DNA of 64,000 nt from contig JBITNC010000001.1 of assembly GCA_050084985.1 (NCBI GenBank), positions 3,596,001 through 3,660,000 of the forward strand. Reading direction: 5' to 3'. The position numbers were made by a program, and so were the translations under genes. The stretch comes from Nageia nagi. Taxonomy: Eukaryota > Pinophyta. The notes under the pieces were generated by a model. It worked only from the letters and a program-made list of their open reading frames with translations, had not been told where the DNA came from and made no database searches. Of the stretch, positions 35,246-47,522 are shown one piece after another (within the stretch, counting starts at the first letter, position 1; every line of letters starts with the position of its first letter).

Positions 35246-35485
35246 GTATATATTATGAATGTATATTCAAATTTTATTAGATAAGTATAAATTTAAAATC
35301 AATTAAATTTTCACTTTTATGAAATTATATGATTTTATTAATTAGTTAATATTGTGGATAATGTTACAAGATCATGTTTAATCTTCATCTTCAGAGGATG
35401 ATGATGATCATGAGGTAATTAATTAGCATGCATGACTTGAATTTAATTTTCAATTTTTTCATGAAGGATTTTCTTATTTGTATTT
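35246..35485 (+). other. Possible upstream exon end and intron of the SET-like frame
   Basis: TCTTCATCTTCAGAGGATGA followed by GATGATCATGAG could code an acidic Ser/Glu/Asp stretch. It ends at a GAG|GTAATT donor-like site, and an acceptor-like TTCATATTAG lies at about 35491-35500. The phases do not join cleanly, so this is only suggestive. Confidence 0.25.
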
Positions 35486-36595
35486 ATGTTCATATTAGGC
35501 AAGATAAAAATTCTTGTAAGAGATAAAATAGCCACAAAGTTTTACCCAATAGGATGTGTATTTTTAGGAGCTGAACCAATGGATGAAAATATGATAGAAA
35601 GATTTAGTGACCCTATCACTTTTTATTACAAAGCACTTGTTGTATGTGGTTGTTCAAGATGTAAGGATTAGAAAAAGCATCAAAGGAGAGATTTAGAAAT
35701 ACATTATTATGAAAATGATGGTCTACCTAATATAGAGAGAGCATTACCTCCTACGGTTAAGAAATATCCCATTGGTCCAGTTGAACCTACTAGATGTGTT
35801 GAACATATAAAAAAGAATATTAAGGTTAGAATTCCATAATATGTAGATTCATTAAATTAAGATAGAGCAAAATAATGTACAAGAATAAGAAATGAAGGAT
35901 GACTTCATCAAATACAACTACCAAATGTTGATCTAGTTAAGCTACCAGATGAGAGTGTTGGTGATTTGCATTTAACACCTAATGTTGTACATTTATACAA
36001 GTCTACCTATGACCAAAAGGCACATGGTGTATGGCCAATTAGAAAACCTTTCCAAAAATATTATGAATAATTCACTTATTGTGTTCATTCATATATGATT
36101 AAAGCTTCTAATATAGCTATTGTAGACATGGGTTTATTTATATTATCAAATGTATGAGTTCATCCATTCACTAAAAAAGAACCATTTATGCCATTTTATG
36201 GGGAAATCTATAATATTATAAAATAGAAAATAATAACATCATATTTCTTTAGTATGGCTAAATATGGTATGTGTGGAAATGCAACATCACAAACAAAAGA
36301 TGCAAAATGTATGTACATTGATGGTCGATCAAAGATACATGGAAACATTGTAAGATATATAAACAACTCCAAAGGCATAGGAAATCCAAAAAATTATGAT
36401 GATTTTATGGAATATGCAAATGATAAATATGACTTTATGCCTAGAAAAATAAAAAGTTTTGTAGGTGTGGCTCCTATTGTAACTCTTAACCCTAGTGATG
36501 AGATCTTATTGCATTACAACATCAATAAACATTTTCCAGCATGTAAGAGATGTATGGATTTAGGAGATCTAAATGTATTTATTAAACTAGGATAA
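35486..36595 (+). pseudogene. SET-domain-like reading frame within the CACTA element
   Basis: SET domains are lysine methyltransferase folds. One frame (frame 2) runs about 370 codons without a frameshift. An N-terminal part with a CGCSRCKD motif (near 35645) and PIGPVEPTRC is followed by a SET-like order: VDMGLF (36125-36142), PFYGEIY (36191-36211), MYIDGRSKIHGNIVRYINNS (36311-36370) and DEILLHY (36497-36517). These match the GxGLF, YxGE, IDxxxxGNxARFINHS and GEELxxDY motifs of SET proteins. The His of NHS is Asn here and the last DY is HY, so activity is doubtful. Internal stops (35669, 35837, 35858, 35873, 35900, 36068, 36155, 36224) all fit former Gln/Arg codons. It sits 240 bp upstream of TNP2 on the same strand, where normal TNP2 genes have their own N-terminal part. 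Confidence 0.6.
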
Positions 36596-36831
36596 AAGTG
36601 TAAATAAAAAGGATATTGTAGTAGAAATTGGATAATGTTTGTAGTGCCAGGCATGCAATTATGACTTTAGACTATGTTATTTGCTCTTTTGTTGAAGATC
36701 CTTAAGGGATGTTGTTTGTTAGAACATAATTTCTAGAATTATTGATATATTTTTTCTTAAAATCATGTTATTTTTGTAATTTTTACTTAAAACTTATGTA
36801 CTTATTAAAGTTATTGACATATAATTATTAG
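36596..36831 (+). other. Spacer between the SET-like frame and TNP2
   Basis: No clear coding sequence. AT-rich and ending TTATTAG at 36831, a possible splice acceptor directly before the TNP2 homology. Confidence 0.4.
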
Positions 36832-39800
36832 ATATCATCCAAGAACTACAAGAAAAAATATTCCTTTAAAGGTTGTTTGCCATCTTCCACTTATTGATAG
36901 ATTCATTAGAATGTATAAGTGTGATTCACTTGCACAGTATATGGATTGGCATGCAAAAAATAGAAGTGAAGATGATGTATTATATATTCTTAAAGATTCC
37001 AGAGCAATGAAACATATAGAAAATATGTGGACTTATAAATTTTGGGATGAACCTAGAAGTCTCAAGTTGGGTTTAGCAATTGATGGTGTTAATCCACATT
37101 CCATACAATTATCTAATTATTCAGTGTGGCTTGTTGTTATAGTCAATTATAACATACCTCCATGGATGTCCTTGAAAAATGAATATTTAATGTTAACTCT
37201 TTTCATTCTTGGACCAAATCAGGTGAAAAATATGGATATCTACCTTGAATCATTATTTGATGAACTAATGCAATTATGGAATATAATTCAAAATGTGATT
37301 GACATAAGTAGACCCATCCAACAAAGATCATTCACATGGTATGACATACTATGTTGGACTATACATGATTATCTAGGTCTTAGTGTTTGTTTAGGTATGT
37401 ATATATAATTTCTATTACATTTATATTTATATTAAAATATTTAATTATAAATATTTAATTTCTTAAAATTATATATAGTAATTATTCTCTAATAAAAATG
37501 TATTGCAGGATTGTGTACAAAAGGTTATCATGCTTGTCCATGATGTGTATAAAATCTCACAACAAGATATTCAAAACACTTGCAGAAGATGGAATACCTT
37601 GGCCACATAAAATATTTACCATTAGATCATGAGTTTCCAAATATGAAATCATAGTATAATGGTCAAATTGATCACACCAAAACTCTCAAATATACATCTT
37701 TTGAGGATTGATTGAAAAAGTACCAAGAAAGTGAAGAAAAATGTTGGATAAAAGCCGTTGAGGAAGGTATTGCTAAAGACCTAGAGGATGTTATTGTTAA
37801 AAAATATGACTTACCTCAAGGTAAAATTTAATAAAATACTATATCAAACATTCTTTTTAACATGTCATTAATTCAATTATTTTATCAATTAAATGTTTAC
37901 ATTTGCATATGTTTTGAGGTATGAATAGATTATCCATATTTTATAATCTAGAATATTGGAAGGATTTATTAGTGATATATTTATATGATCATATGTATAT
38001 TGCAAAGAATGTTTCATATTATTTATATAGGTATACAACACATAAAGAATCAAACAATATTCAATTGAGATATGACTTAAAGGCTAACAAAATAAAATAT
38101 ACCTTTTGGATAACAAAAAATATAGATGGAACAACAAATACACCTATTTTAGCCTCATGGCTTATGATGAAAGATGAAGTGAACATTCTACACAATATTG
38201 TTAGAGCCATTAAAATACCAATGAGATATGCATCATCTGTAAGAAAATCATTCACAATTGATGGAAAAATGAAAGGATTGAAATCTCATGAATATCACAA
38301 CTTATTGAAGGTATTCTCTTATTATATGCATATCAAAAACCTTAAAAATATTTGTATTTATATATATTTTATTTATCTATATTTTTATTAATATAAAATT
38401 TTCAATAGATTATTTTTCCACTTGTAATTCATGGATGTATGACTTTACCTTCTGATTTAATATATGCAATTGATCGACTATCATTATTTCTAAGGTATTT
38501 GATGCTATTTACGATATTGTTCAATGAAAATATATAGTGCATTTATTATTTTTTTGTAGTTTTAAATATATTTTAAATACATATTAATTATATTTTCATA
38601 ACTTGGTGGTTGACTTCAAAGGAAATACATGTCAATGAAATCCCTAGATGGTGAAGAGAAATTGTATGTAAATTTGAAAAAGAAATGCCTGCTACTCTTA
38701 TGGATATACAAGTTCATCTATTGATCCACTTGGTAGATGATATTGAAATAACATGTGTTATAAGTACTAGAAGCATATTTTTTATGGAAAGATTTTTGAA
38801 AGTACTTAAAGGATTTGTTAAACAAAAGTCAAGAACAAAAGGATCTATGTGTGAGGGATATATTGTACAATAATCTTTTTTTTTTTATGTAAGTGAGTTT
38901 CTATCTCAAATTCATGATTCAGCTTCAACAATATGGTTACAAGCAAATAAAGACAATGATAAATTAGAAGGGGAGTTTTAGAAATAAATAGGAAATCATA
39001 TGCTCTTAATAAAGGTACTAACTACATTTTAGATAATATTAATTTATAATAAGTACTATGTACATGCAATTTTGATTTAATTTAATCAATAATTACTAAC
39101 AAGTTCATTTTATATATTCAAAAAAATTATAGATCATTGCATATATGAATCTATTAACCATTTTATCATGATTAATATGGAGTGTTGTAAAGAATGGATT
39201 GAAATGTATGAAAGTAAAAGAAGTGCAGTTCCAACACAATGTATTTTGTTTTGTAGTGAATATCTAAGGAGTACACCTATACCTCCACATTTAAGAGATG
39301 AAAAATGGCCAAAAGAGTGTCTAAGGTCATGGATAAAGCAAATAATTGAAGAGAAATTAGCTAAAGGTGTAGAAGAAGAAACCTATAAAGATGCTTTATA
39401 TATAGTTGATGGATGTAATTATGAGGTAATTATTCATTAATTCTTATGGACCTAAGTTTAAATTTTTTTTATAATATAGATATTGTTAATATAGATATCA
39501 TAATTGCACCAATATAACATTTACATAAAAATGTGTGCAGACATTATCTTTTCTTGCAATGTGGGCATACGGTCAACACTTCAAAATTAAAAAGAAAGAT
39601 AGTAATAGAATGACCTTTGATTATGGAGAGTGATGGTTGATTTTGCTCAAGCAAGTCATGCAAGTACAAAATATACAAACTTGATAGAAGGAAAAATACA
39701 ATATGTTGGGAAAATTTAAGAAATCATACAATTGAATTTTATATCATTCAAATGTAAATGGTTTGAAGGATTTGTAAATAGAAGATCATTATTGCATGAC

Positions 39801-40001
39801 ATACCTAGTGGTTACTATGTAATCGACTCTACACAATATTTACCTCAAGAAAAAGAACCATATGTTTTACCACAACATTGTAGTCAAATAATTTTTTGTC
39901 CAAATGTACTAGATGAAAAGATGTTGTTTGTAATTGATTGTGATCCAAGAGGGAAACATATTGTAGGTATTCTTGATGAAAACAATAACAATGGTGATTA
40001 A
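36832..40001 (+). pseudogene. tnp2: TNP2-type CACTA transposase, multi-exon and decayed
   Basis: TNP2 is the transposase of CACTA elements. The core begins VVCHLPLIDRFIRMY and SLAQYMDWHAKNRSEDDVLY, then LKLGLAIDGVNPHSIQ, YNIPPWMSLKNEYLMLTLFI, YLESLFDELMQLWN and YDILCWTIHDY, with exact family order. An intron (37395-37508, GTATGT...TTGCAG) splits G|LCTKGYHACP, as expected for the GLSTKGYxACP motif. Later exons carry EYWKDLLVIYLYDHMYIAKN, MKGLKSHEYHNLLK (intron 38311-38408), the DUF4218-like MPATLMDIQVHLLIHLVDDI ... MERFLKVLKGFVKQKSR (38685-38870), FLAMWAYGQHFKIKKKD (39550) and the DUF4216-like ISFKCKWFEGFVNRRS (39741). The usual N-terminal part before the core is missing or unrecognised. Several stops and at least one phase change make it non-functional. 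Confidence 0.9.
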
Positions 40002-40659
40002 AATATTTCATTTACATTTGAGTAATTAAACATTATATATCTTGATATCTTTAGTGGTTTGAGGTTGACTTGCATATGAATTTGAATTATAATATTTGTT
40101 TGAATATTTTGTAATTTGTAGATTACTTCAAATCAATTATTGATTAATATATTACACATATTACATGTATTTTCATGCTTAACATGTTGAATCAATTCCA
40201 TATGTAATAATTTCAAATGTGAAAATGTATATACATGCTTGTGGTGGTCAATTTAATATTGGCATACCATGTTAGGGTTATTTACTTAGCCTTTCACTTG
40301 AGACATCATTATTTTCTTGGGTCAACATGGGAACTAGGAATAAGTAGAGAGCATAGGATGGATATGAGACATTCTTCATCAATTCTATGTAACATTAGCA
40401 TGACATACCATATAGTAAAATGTATATTATGAACCACATCCCAAATGATTATTTAAAGGAGGCATTGCCCATGTAATGAGACCTCTTTTAAGGTCCAAAT
40501 CATCTTATTTAGTACTCCTACCTAGAGTTCTCTATTTCCTTTTCCCACCTCCTCGAAATAGGAGTCTTATATCACTTGCAAAAGGGAAGGCATAGGTGGT
40601 TTGATGAATAATAAGGGGCAATAATAACAATTCAAGCTTCTGTTAAAAACCCTATAGGC
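40002..40659. other. No gene recognised (3' part of the CACTA element)
   Basis: AT-rich; a 65-residue frame at 40235-40432 has no recognisable product. No TNPA-like gene was seen. Confidence 0.5.
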
Positions 40660-40822
40660 AAAAAAGTCAACTAATGTATCAATAAAAATGTCAACAATAA
40701 CTTGTAAAATGCATCAATACATGCATCATTTAATGTGTTAATCAAGGCATCAACATGCATGCAAAATATACTTTTGACATAGACTTAAAATTCCTAACGC
40801 TTAAAGCATCAAAGAGCATTTT
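40660..40822 (+). repeat. Right subterminal repeats of the CACTA element
   Basis: AATG(C/T)ATCAAT(A)- and GTCAAC-type words recur (near 40665, 40688, 40710, 40722 and 40748), echoing the CATCAATG words of the left subterminal array. Confidence 0.6.
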
Positions 40823-40864
40823 TTTGACACATTAAATGATACAAATGACTAAATTATAGTAGTG
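40823..40864 (-). repeat. Right terminal inverted repeat of the CACTA element
   Basis: It ends TTATAGTAGTG at 40864. Its reverse complement aligns with 29466-29507 over about 41 bp with a few mismatches and indels. Confidence 0.9.
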
Positions 40865-41731
40865 AATATTGGGAAAATAAATATGTGAGTATGTAGACCC
40901 CAGGATATTCTATTGGTTAGAGCAACTAATGATGATCCTATGTGGTTGATGTGGTCTAGACATGGTAGAATCACTAGAAAACATAAGAGTGTGGTGGTGT
41001 GGCAAAAGGTTATGGATAACTTGGTTGATGGTAAGGATTGCTTTCAAAATAAGTAACTAGATTAATAAGCTTAGGTTTAATGATGCATTTTTACATTAAC
41101 ACACTACATGTTTTATTATTACATGAGATTTCATCTATAGACCTTATATGGCCCTACCCTATTGGGATAATGAACATGTGATGAGTTGGGATAACAACAT
41201 ACACCATGTTATGTTCAAATAAGAAAGAACTTCATGGCACCTTATAGACTTGATGTGTCATGAGACAATTTGGGAGGAGGTAGGTAGTTGCACCAGCTTG
41301 TAGGCTTATGGTTTTCATGGGAAGGCATAAGACCTATTAACCATAATTGTATGAGGTGTTACCTACATGAAAAGAGGAGTGGGAAGTGCCCCGAGTAGTG
41401 ATAGTGACAAGGAAGAGGATAACTCACAATATGGATCACCATTTGACCAAGCATACTTATCTTGGTGGGAAAATGTTAAGCCCAACTCACTTGGTATCTA
41501 CACTTTAGAAGCTTTGGTAGAGGTAGTTGAAGGTGATGGTAATGGAAATGAGTAGGAAGAAGAGGAAGAGGAAGACAATGAACTACCCCATGTTACCATA
41601 TCAGATGATGAGGAATACATGCAACAAGAAGATGACACCTAAGGAGAGGGAGAGGGAGATGGCACCAATAATGCACCCATGGCTATTCTCCTTTTGCAAG
41701 CACAACAACATCTCAAGAACGAGCTTAGTAA
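40865..41731 (+). pseudogene. Right half of the reading frame split by the CACTA element
   Basis: Directly after the AAT target duplication the + strand reads VCRPQDILLVRATNDDPMWL, then WSRHGRITRKHKSVVVWQKV (about 40890-41030). It continues after a decayed gap with RGVGSAPSSDSDKEEDNSQY (from about 41370), WWENVKPNSLGIYTLEALVE and an acidic Glu-rich stretch to about 41731. Stops at 41553 (TAG) and about 41639 (TAA) are at Gln-like positions. The globular part, then Ser/Asp/Glu-rich tail, is the continuation of 28871-29465. Function unknown. Confidence 0.5.
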
Positions 41732-42659
41732 GTAAAAGTTGTTTATGGTTGTTCTCCTATGATATTATGTATCTTGTCAAGATATTAATACAATATATAT
41801 TATGTGTTGGATCAAATTATGATTTGAATGTTTATATGAATTATCAATGTTTTATTTTTGTGATAACAAGTTTTACTAAATGTATGTGTGTTTAAAATTG
41901 TATGAATAGTAATGCTTATATAACTAGTGGACCTAAATTCCAAACTAAAAGTGGTCATAATTTTAAAAAATTTACCCAAGTGAGACCAATGATGGTACTG
42001 GGATTTTTATCAGCTAAACTATTTTAGTTAGGTTTATCTGGTTATGGTAGGTAAATTTTTTCTAAATTTTATAGAATTAACTACATGTGACCACTTATGA
42101 TTTAACTTGTACTAAGTAGCCAAACACATTTTGTAAGCTTAAAATGGATAATTTGGACATAAACATAATTATTTAGTATGTTAAGTAAACTATTCATAGG
42201 GCCAAACTTAGAAAGCAACAACTGTGTGAAAAATGTGTTAGGAATCCTAGCATTGGTGCTAGAGTGATAGTTGGGAAATGGGTGTGGCTATGGTCTCTTT
42301 ACCCCAAATAGTGCATCCTCTAAAAGCTTGAAGGCAATATAAAAAGCATAAACCTAAAAATATTAGCTCATCCAACTAAGCAAAAAATCATCAAATCATA
42401 CAAGCCCAAGGTTTTCTTATTGAATCATATCAAAAGCAAGGTAAATGTGATAAATTGATCACTTTTTGAGTAAAAATAAAAGGACTATAGCTAGTGCTAA
42501 GACCAGTGGTAGAACAAACTTCAAAAAGACCAAAGGATATCAAAACTTAGAAAATAAATGAGGAACTAAAATATGATCCCCAAAAATATGAGATAACACA
42601 AAACATAAAGAAGATCTCATTTCCAACTATAAGAGTAGACAAAACAAAAAACAAATAAA
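41732..42659. other. No gene recognised
   Basis: AT-rich sequence between the split frame and the minus-strand gag. A short frame at 41527-41895 is out of phase with the acidic frame and not convincing. Confidence 0.4.
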
Positions 42660-45600
42660 GAAAATATGCAAACAAACTATTGCATATGAAAAACAAAGCT
42701 AGTAATGACAATGACACGAACAACATTTTGTACCTTTTTTTCGCATATGAGGAAATCCACTTACAAAATTAATATTTGAGTCCTTAGTTTTGGCCTTGAA
42801 AAAGTTGGGGAAAGGATGGTTGTAGATCACCATGTTCTTATTTTGCTCATGTTGAAATCCTTACAACTTCTTTGGTTTGGCCTTTATCTCTATATTACCT
42901 TTAAAACCAATTTTGTCTTTAAGCAATGGAAAAGATACCTTCCTTTGATCAATCAAATCTTGGATTTTGTGAAGTAATGGTATACAATAATTAGTTACAT
43001 GCCCTCACTATTGATGGTATACATAAAATTGATATGAGTTGCACTCAGTTGGAACTCTTGCTTTGAAAGATAGCTGACTTTGAGGTTTTGGTGGTTGCTT
43101 AAGCAATTTCCTCTTGATCAAAGCCTTAACCACCTCATTAATGTCTATATATTGAGTAAAATTTATTCTAGTGAAGGTTTGATATTTTGTATATATTAAT
43201 TTATCTTCTTTTTCCATTTTCTAATCATGTTACTTTGCAATTGTTACTTGCTTTATAGGTTGCACTGAGTCAACTTTAGCTACCACAATATCATCATTTT
43301 TAGGATATTTCTTATATCTCACTTGAGGCTAAGGTGCTTTATTACCCCTTATTTATTTCCTTTCTTATTTCCATTCACCATGTCTGATATAGAATCTTCT
43401 TTTTTCAATCATATAATTAAGAAAAAAATTTGATGACAACTTATGGAACTTAACATATTCAGATTTGTATTTCTATTAGAGGGACTCAACAAAGGATGCA
43501 ATTTTTATACTAACTTCTATATACAATTGGTTAGTTATTCTTATCTAATATTTGATAAATAATTTAATAGAATGACCTTCCTTTTGCTTGATAACATCAA
43601 ATCATAGATTGACTTCTTTAGGAATGTATATTTGATAAAACTATGAAAAGCTAATCTAGGTTATCCAAAATTCTCAATGCTAGCATGGGGTAGTCTAGTA
43701 AACCATGAAAGAGATTCTCCTATTAATTATAAAGGAAATAACTTTGCATTCAAGTATTCATCCTTAGTGATTGGTGAAATCTCATTGAAACAAATACACA
43801 CATGCAAGCATGGATCACTAGTACCATCATATTTAGAAAATTTTAGAGTATTTTTTATATTCAACATATTTGATATGTTTCTCATGCATAAGGAATTATT
43901 TTCCTCATTCTTTTGTGGCTACAAACCTTATGTTATTTCTAGTTTGGTTAAAGTTTATTTAAGTTGATTGAATTTTTCTTTCATTATTTCATCATGCATT
44001 GCTTCATGTAAATTTTATAGAATTGGTGCGTTAACATTTTCTTGAATAGGCTATTGAATTGCCTCTCATGGTCAATCTAAAATTTGATCTTCATCATATG
44101 TTAAGATGTGATTATAGGTCCTAATGAACTGAAAGGCTCCACTCCTTATATCCCTATCATGAGTGAGATGTTTTAGAGTAGTATTCATAAACTATTCCCT
44201 ATCTTTATGAGATAATCTAAGAATTTTTTCTTTGTTACACTTTAATAATTATACACACTTGATATCTTACTCCTCTTAAGTCCAACCACAAGTGGGTTGC
44301 ATTGCTTGAGCTATTAATTCATCCAATTATTTTTGTGATGATCTAACTCATCTTGAATTGTTATGGCACAATAAACATGTTGCTTATTCCATGGTTGAAA
44401 TATTCCTATCTTTTTCCTATAATCATCTTTTACCTTTTAAATACATCCTTTATAATATCTAATATTTTGAGTCATATACATTTTTGTCTTCAACTATTTA
44501 TTTGGAATGGAGAAATATTGACTTGATTTTATTTTCTTCTTCTAACTAATATCAAAATGGCATATCAAATTCTTCCATCACCTTATTGAATTCTGCATGC
44601 TTTTTTGGATCTTCTTTAACTCATCATCCTCTTCATCAAGCTCTTCAACGTTACCATCATGAGTGACCAATAATTAATTATTCCCTTGATGGTGGTTCTT
44701 TTGTATGATCATTTATGTTTTCCAAGTCTTCTTGAGCTTCCTAATGAAGCAATTTCTTTAATGTTGTATAAGGAATAACATCTGCATTAGGATCAATGAA
44801 TGTTAATACATTTTCTTAATGATTATGAACTTCCTCTTTATATTTAGGGATGACTGGCAAAATCATTTCATCATTTATGATTAATGTTCAATGCTAAGGC
44901 TAATAAGAGCATCCTCATTGGCATGAGTGTTCATGTGCTTGAGTTATACATACTGGAAGGTTTGATATTTTATACAACCTTGAATTTATTTGCAAAGACT
45001 GTTAAATTTGGATATCCTATAGTAATGATCATATCATTAGGAGGCTCATGTTATTGAAATACTTTAGTATTCCATAACTTTCATTATTTCAAAACTTCTT
45101 CATCTTCTTCAATGACCTCAATAAAAAAGGCTTTCTCTTCAACTGGTAACTCATTGAGCAACTTGAAAAACCTGTACCTATTCTCTCTAGAACTTATGAA
45201 TTTTATGAAAGTGTCCTCATCACTCAACTTTGCCATAATATCCTCTTCAATTGATATAGGAGGGATATTTTGATTGATCAGGGTTTTTGGATCTTCACCA
45301 TTGGCTTCATTCCCTTGATTGACTATTTTGTCATAGCTATTAAAGGTGGCTATCAAGATTTCCCTATCCAAATGACTATCATCCATGGAATTATTTGTCA
45401 TTGGTCCTTGTGATTTAACAAGATTATGTTTCTTATGGATTCTCTCACTCTGCTTTTGATCTTGAAAAATAATATGTGTTCTAGCAACTCTTCTTCACTT
45501 GGGTGCTTTTTTAACTACAAGGTTAATAGGATCATAAGAAATATATGCATTTTCATTTCTAGTAACATAAATGATTTTTGGGATATAGTGTGTAAATAAG
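42660..45600 (-). pseudogene. gag: Decayed gag of a Tat-like Ty3/Gypsy element
   Basis: Read on the minus strand. The N-terminal part includes an open 105-residue stretch (45401-45084, MTNNSMDDSHLDREILIA) and acidic sequence to about 44500 with stops at Gln-like positions. The capsid core is clear: KFSKYDGTSDPCLHVCICF (about 43840), ISPITKDEYLNAKLFPL and GESLSWFTRLPHASIENFG (about 43720-43664). The end has a knuckle of the form YVYHQQGHVTNYC (about 43020-42980), where the first Cys of the expected CxYHxxxGHxxxxC is changed. It runs on to about 42660. Protease and pol are not found below 42660, so the element is truncated there. It is not the continuation of the Tat element at 2380-21859. Confidence 0.75.
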
Positions 45601-46499
45601 ACCTTTAATAGGTTTGACATTGTTCAAAGTAGGTTTGAGAGCATTTATTTCCAACCCATTAAGAGAAGGATATGCTATAAAAAGGTGGGCACCAATATTT
45701 TGAAATATTTTTACTAACCCTTAGGATAACCTAAGTAGTTACTATGCTAAAATATTTAACATGTGATTATTTAATATCCTAGTTATTTAACTTAGATAAA
45801 CATAATATAATGAAATAACAAGAAATGAACAATAACCTAAATGTAAACAAATGAATATAGTAGTGACTAATATATCTAGATTATTGGATCAAGATAATAA
45901 ATTAAAAAATACACACTAAAGAGATTGGGATCAAGTGAAAGATAAATACCTATGACATAAAAGAACTTTCCAAAGTTACCTTGATATGAGAACCCCATAA
46001 AGCATAGTAGAAGAAATGATAGTACAAATACTTGCAAGAATGTAAAAGTTAGATCCTAAATGATATAACGTAGATGCTAATTATTCAATCAAGTATAATT
46101 TACCATTAAGATTAAATAAAAATTAAAGATTGATAAGCCAAGCAAAACATATAATTGTGGTATATGGAATAACATATATGCTCGTAATAACAAGATCCCA
46201 ATCTTAATAGGTGGAATTTAGAAATACCTAAAATTTGAAGTGGTAATAGCTATTGAGATTGAAATCTTGATAACTTTACTTGTAATCATGCTTACCCTTA
46301 TATATGTAATATATCCTTCAATTTCTCTTTAGGAAGGCTAGCACTGATGTTGGGGTACCTAGTACATAAAATAAGAAGATTTCATGAGAAAGGACCAAGA
46401 AAACACCAATAATATGATATAGTATCAATATGATAAAACACCTAAGTAGGACCACTTTAGGTGGACCAAAATCCAGTGTTAACAATCCTTTTTTCCCTT
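45601..46499. other. No gene recognised
   Basis: Probably leader or flank of the minus-strand gag. A TATATAAGGG-like word on the minus strand near 46300 could be promoter sequence, but no LTR ends were identified. Confidence 0.3.
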
Positions 46500-47507
46500 A
46501 TCTCATCGTAATCCTTACTAAAGCCTTAGGTAGAAGCCTCAACATGCTCTAGTCTCATAATAGAATCAATGGTATCATGATTAATAGAAGTTATTTGCCA
46601 ATCACTCACTCTTGCAAATGCCATCCTCTTTTATATGTTATGAACTTACCTTTGGAAAAGCAATCAATAGATCAAAATCTAAAATCATTGGCCTAAATTT
46701 CTTAGCTCATTTCTTAAATAAAATCTCCCTCTCTATAGGTATATCCTATATTTGCTTCCAAACACTTATCTTGCTCTTCCCCTTGTAATAAATGGAAATC
46801 TAGGAGATTTTTGGAATTCTATCTTGGCCAAATTGATATATACTTTATCCAACTAAGAAGCCACATGGTTATCTTATGCAGCTAGAATGGTTAAGATCAT
46901 CTCTATCTTTGGGTTAATTTTGATATTTTGGCTCAGTGCCTTTGGGATCCCTTGATCAACAATAAATAAAATGGAAGATCTTGAAGTTTAAATCACTTTA
47001 TCATATATAAAAAGCCTTATATAATCATCATACATTCACCAAACATTCATAAATGCATTACACAAATCAAAATTTGACACAAATTCAAAAATTGTAGTGG
47101 AATTCTTACTATGATATTTTGTCAAATAATTTACTTTACAAGTATAGGCTATAATTTACAATTTACACCAAATGATTCCATAATCCAACCCAAAAATGAG
47201 TTGAGAACACTTATTTATACATGCCTAAGCTAAATAGTTGAAAATAGTAAACAAAATGAACTCAAAAGCAAGGGAAAAATAGGAAAAAATACTTGATAAT
47301 TCATCCAAAAATGCTTGGAACTAATAGGCTGAAATACAGTAAGGCCAAACATGGTGGGTGGGTGAATTTCTACAAAACATGGGCACATTTCCCAAATGCA
47401 ATAGTGTTTCATCTCCTAACATGGTGGGGGGCTGCATTTTGTTAGTAAGTGTGAAATATGACTTATTGATCTTGAATTTTGGATCCTAAAAAATTCTATT
47501 TGCAACA
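46500..47507 (-). repeat. Probable 3' LTR of the Copia element (left limit unknown)
   Basis: On the minus strand the PPT-like CCATCAAGGGGGGTA (47508-47522) is followed directly by TGTTGCAAATAG, a typical Copia LTR start, fixing the right edge at 47507. The left edge cannot be set because the partner LTR is not in the window. Confidence 0.45.
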
Positions 47508-47522
47508 TACCCCCCTTGATGG
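47508..47522 (-). other. Polypurine tract of the Copia element
   Basis: CCATCAAGGGGGGTA on the minus strand, adjacent to TGTTG. This position and form are usual for plant Copia elements. Confidence 0.75.

Larger units (their letters stand above)
29466..40864 (+). mobile_element. 11.4-kb CACTA (En/Spm-type) DNA transposon, decayed
   Basis: The left end starts CACTACTACATTTAATGG; the right end, reverse-complemented, starts CACTACTATAATTTAGTC. They stay alignable for about 41 bp (both reach TTTGTATCAT). AAT flanks both ends (29463-29465 and 40865-40867), the expected 3-bp target duplication. Short repeats fill both subterminal regions. Inside are a SET-like reading frame and a TNP2-type transposase on the + strand, long telomere-like arrays and a Tat leader fragment. 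No second (TNPA-like) gene was recognised. Confidence 0.9.

Noticed and set aside
43677-43967. 96-residue + strand frame
   Set aside because: It lies opposite the conserved gag motif GESLSWFTRLPHASIENFG on the minus strand.
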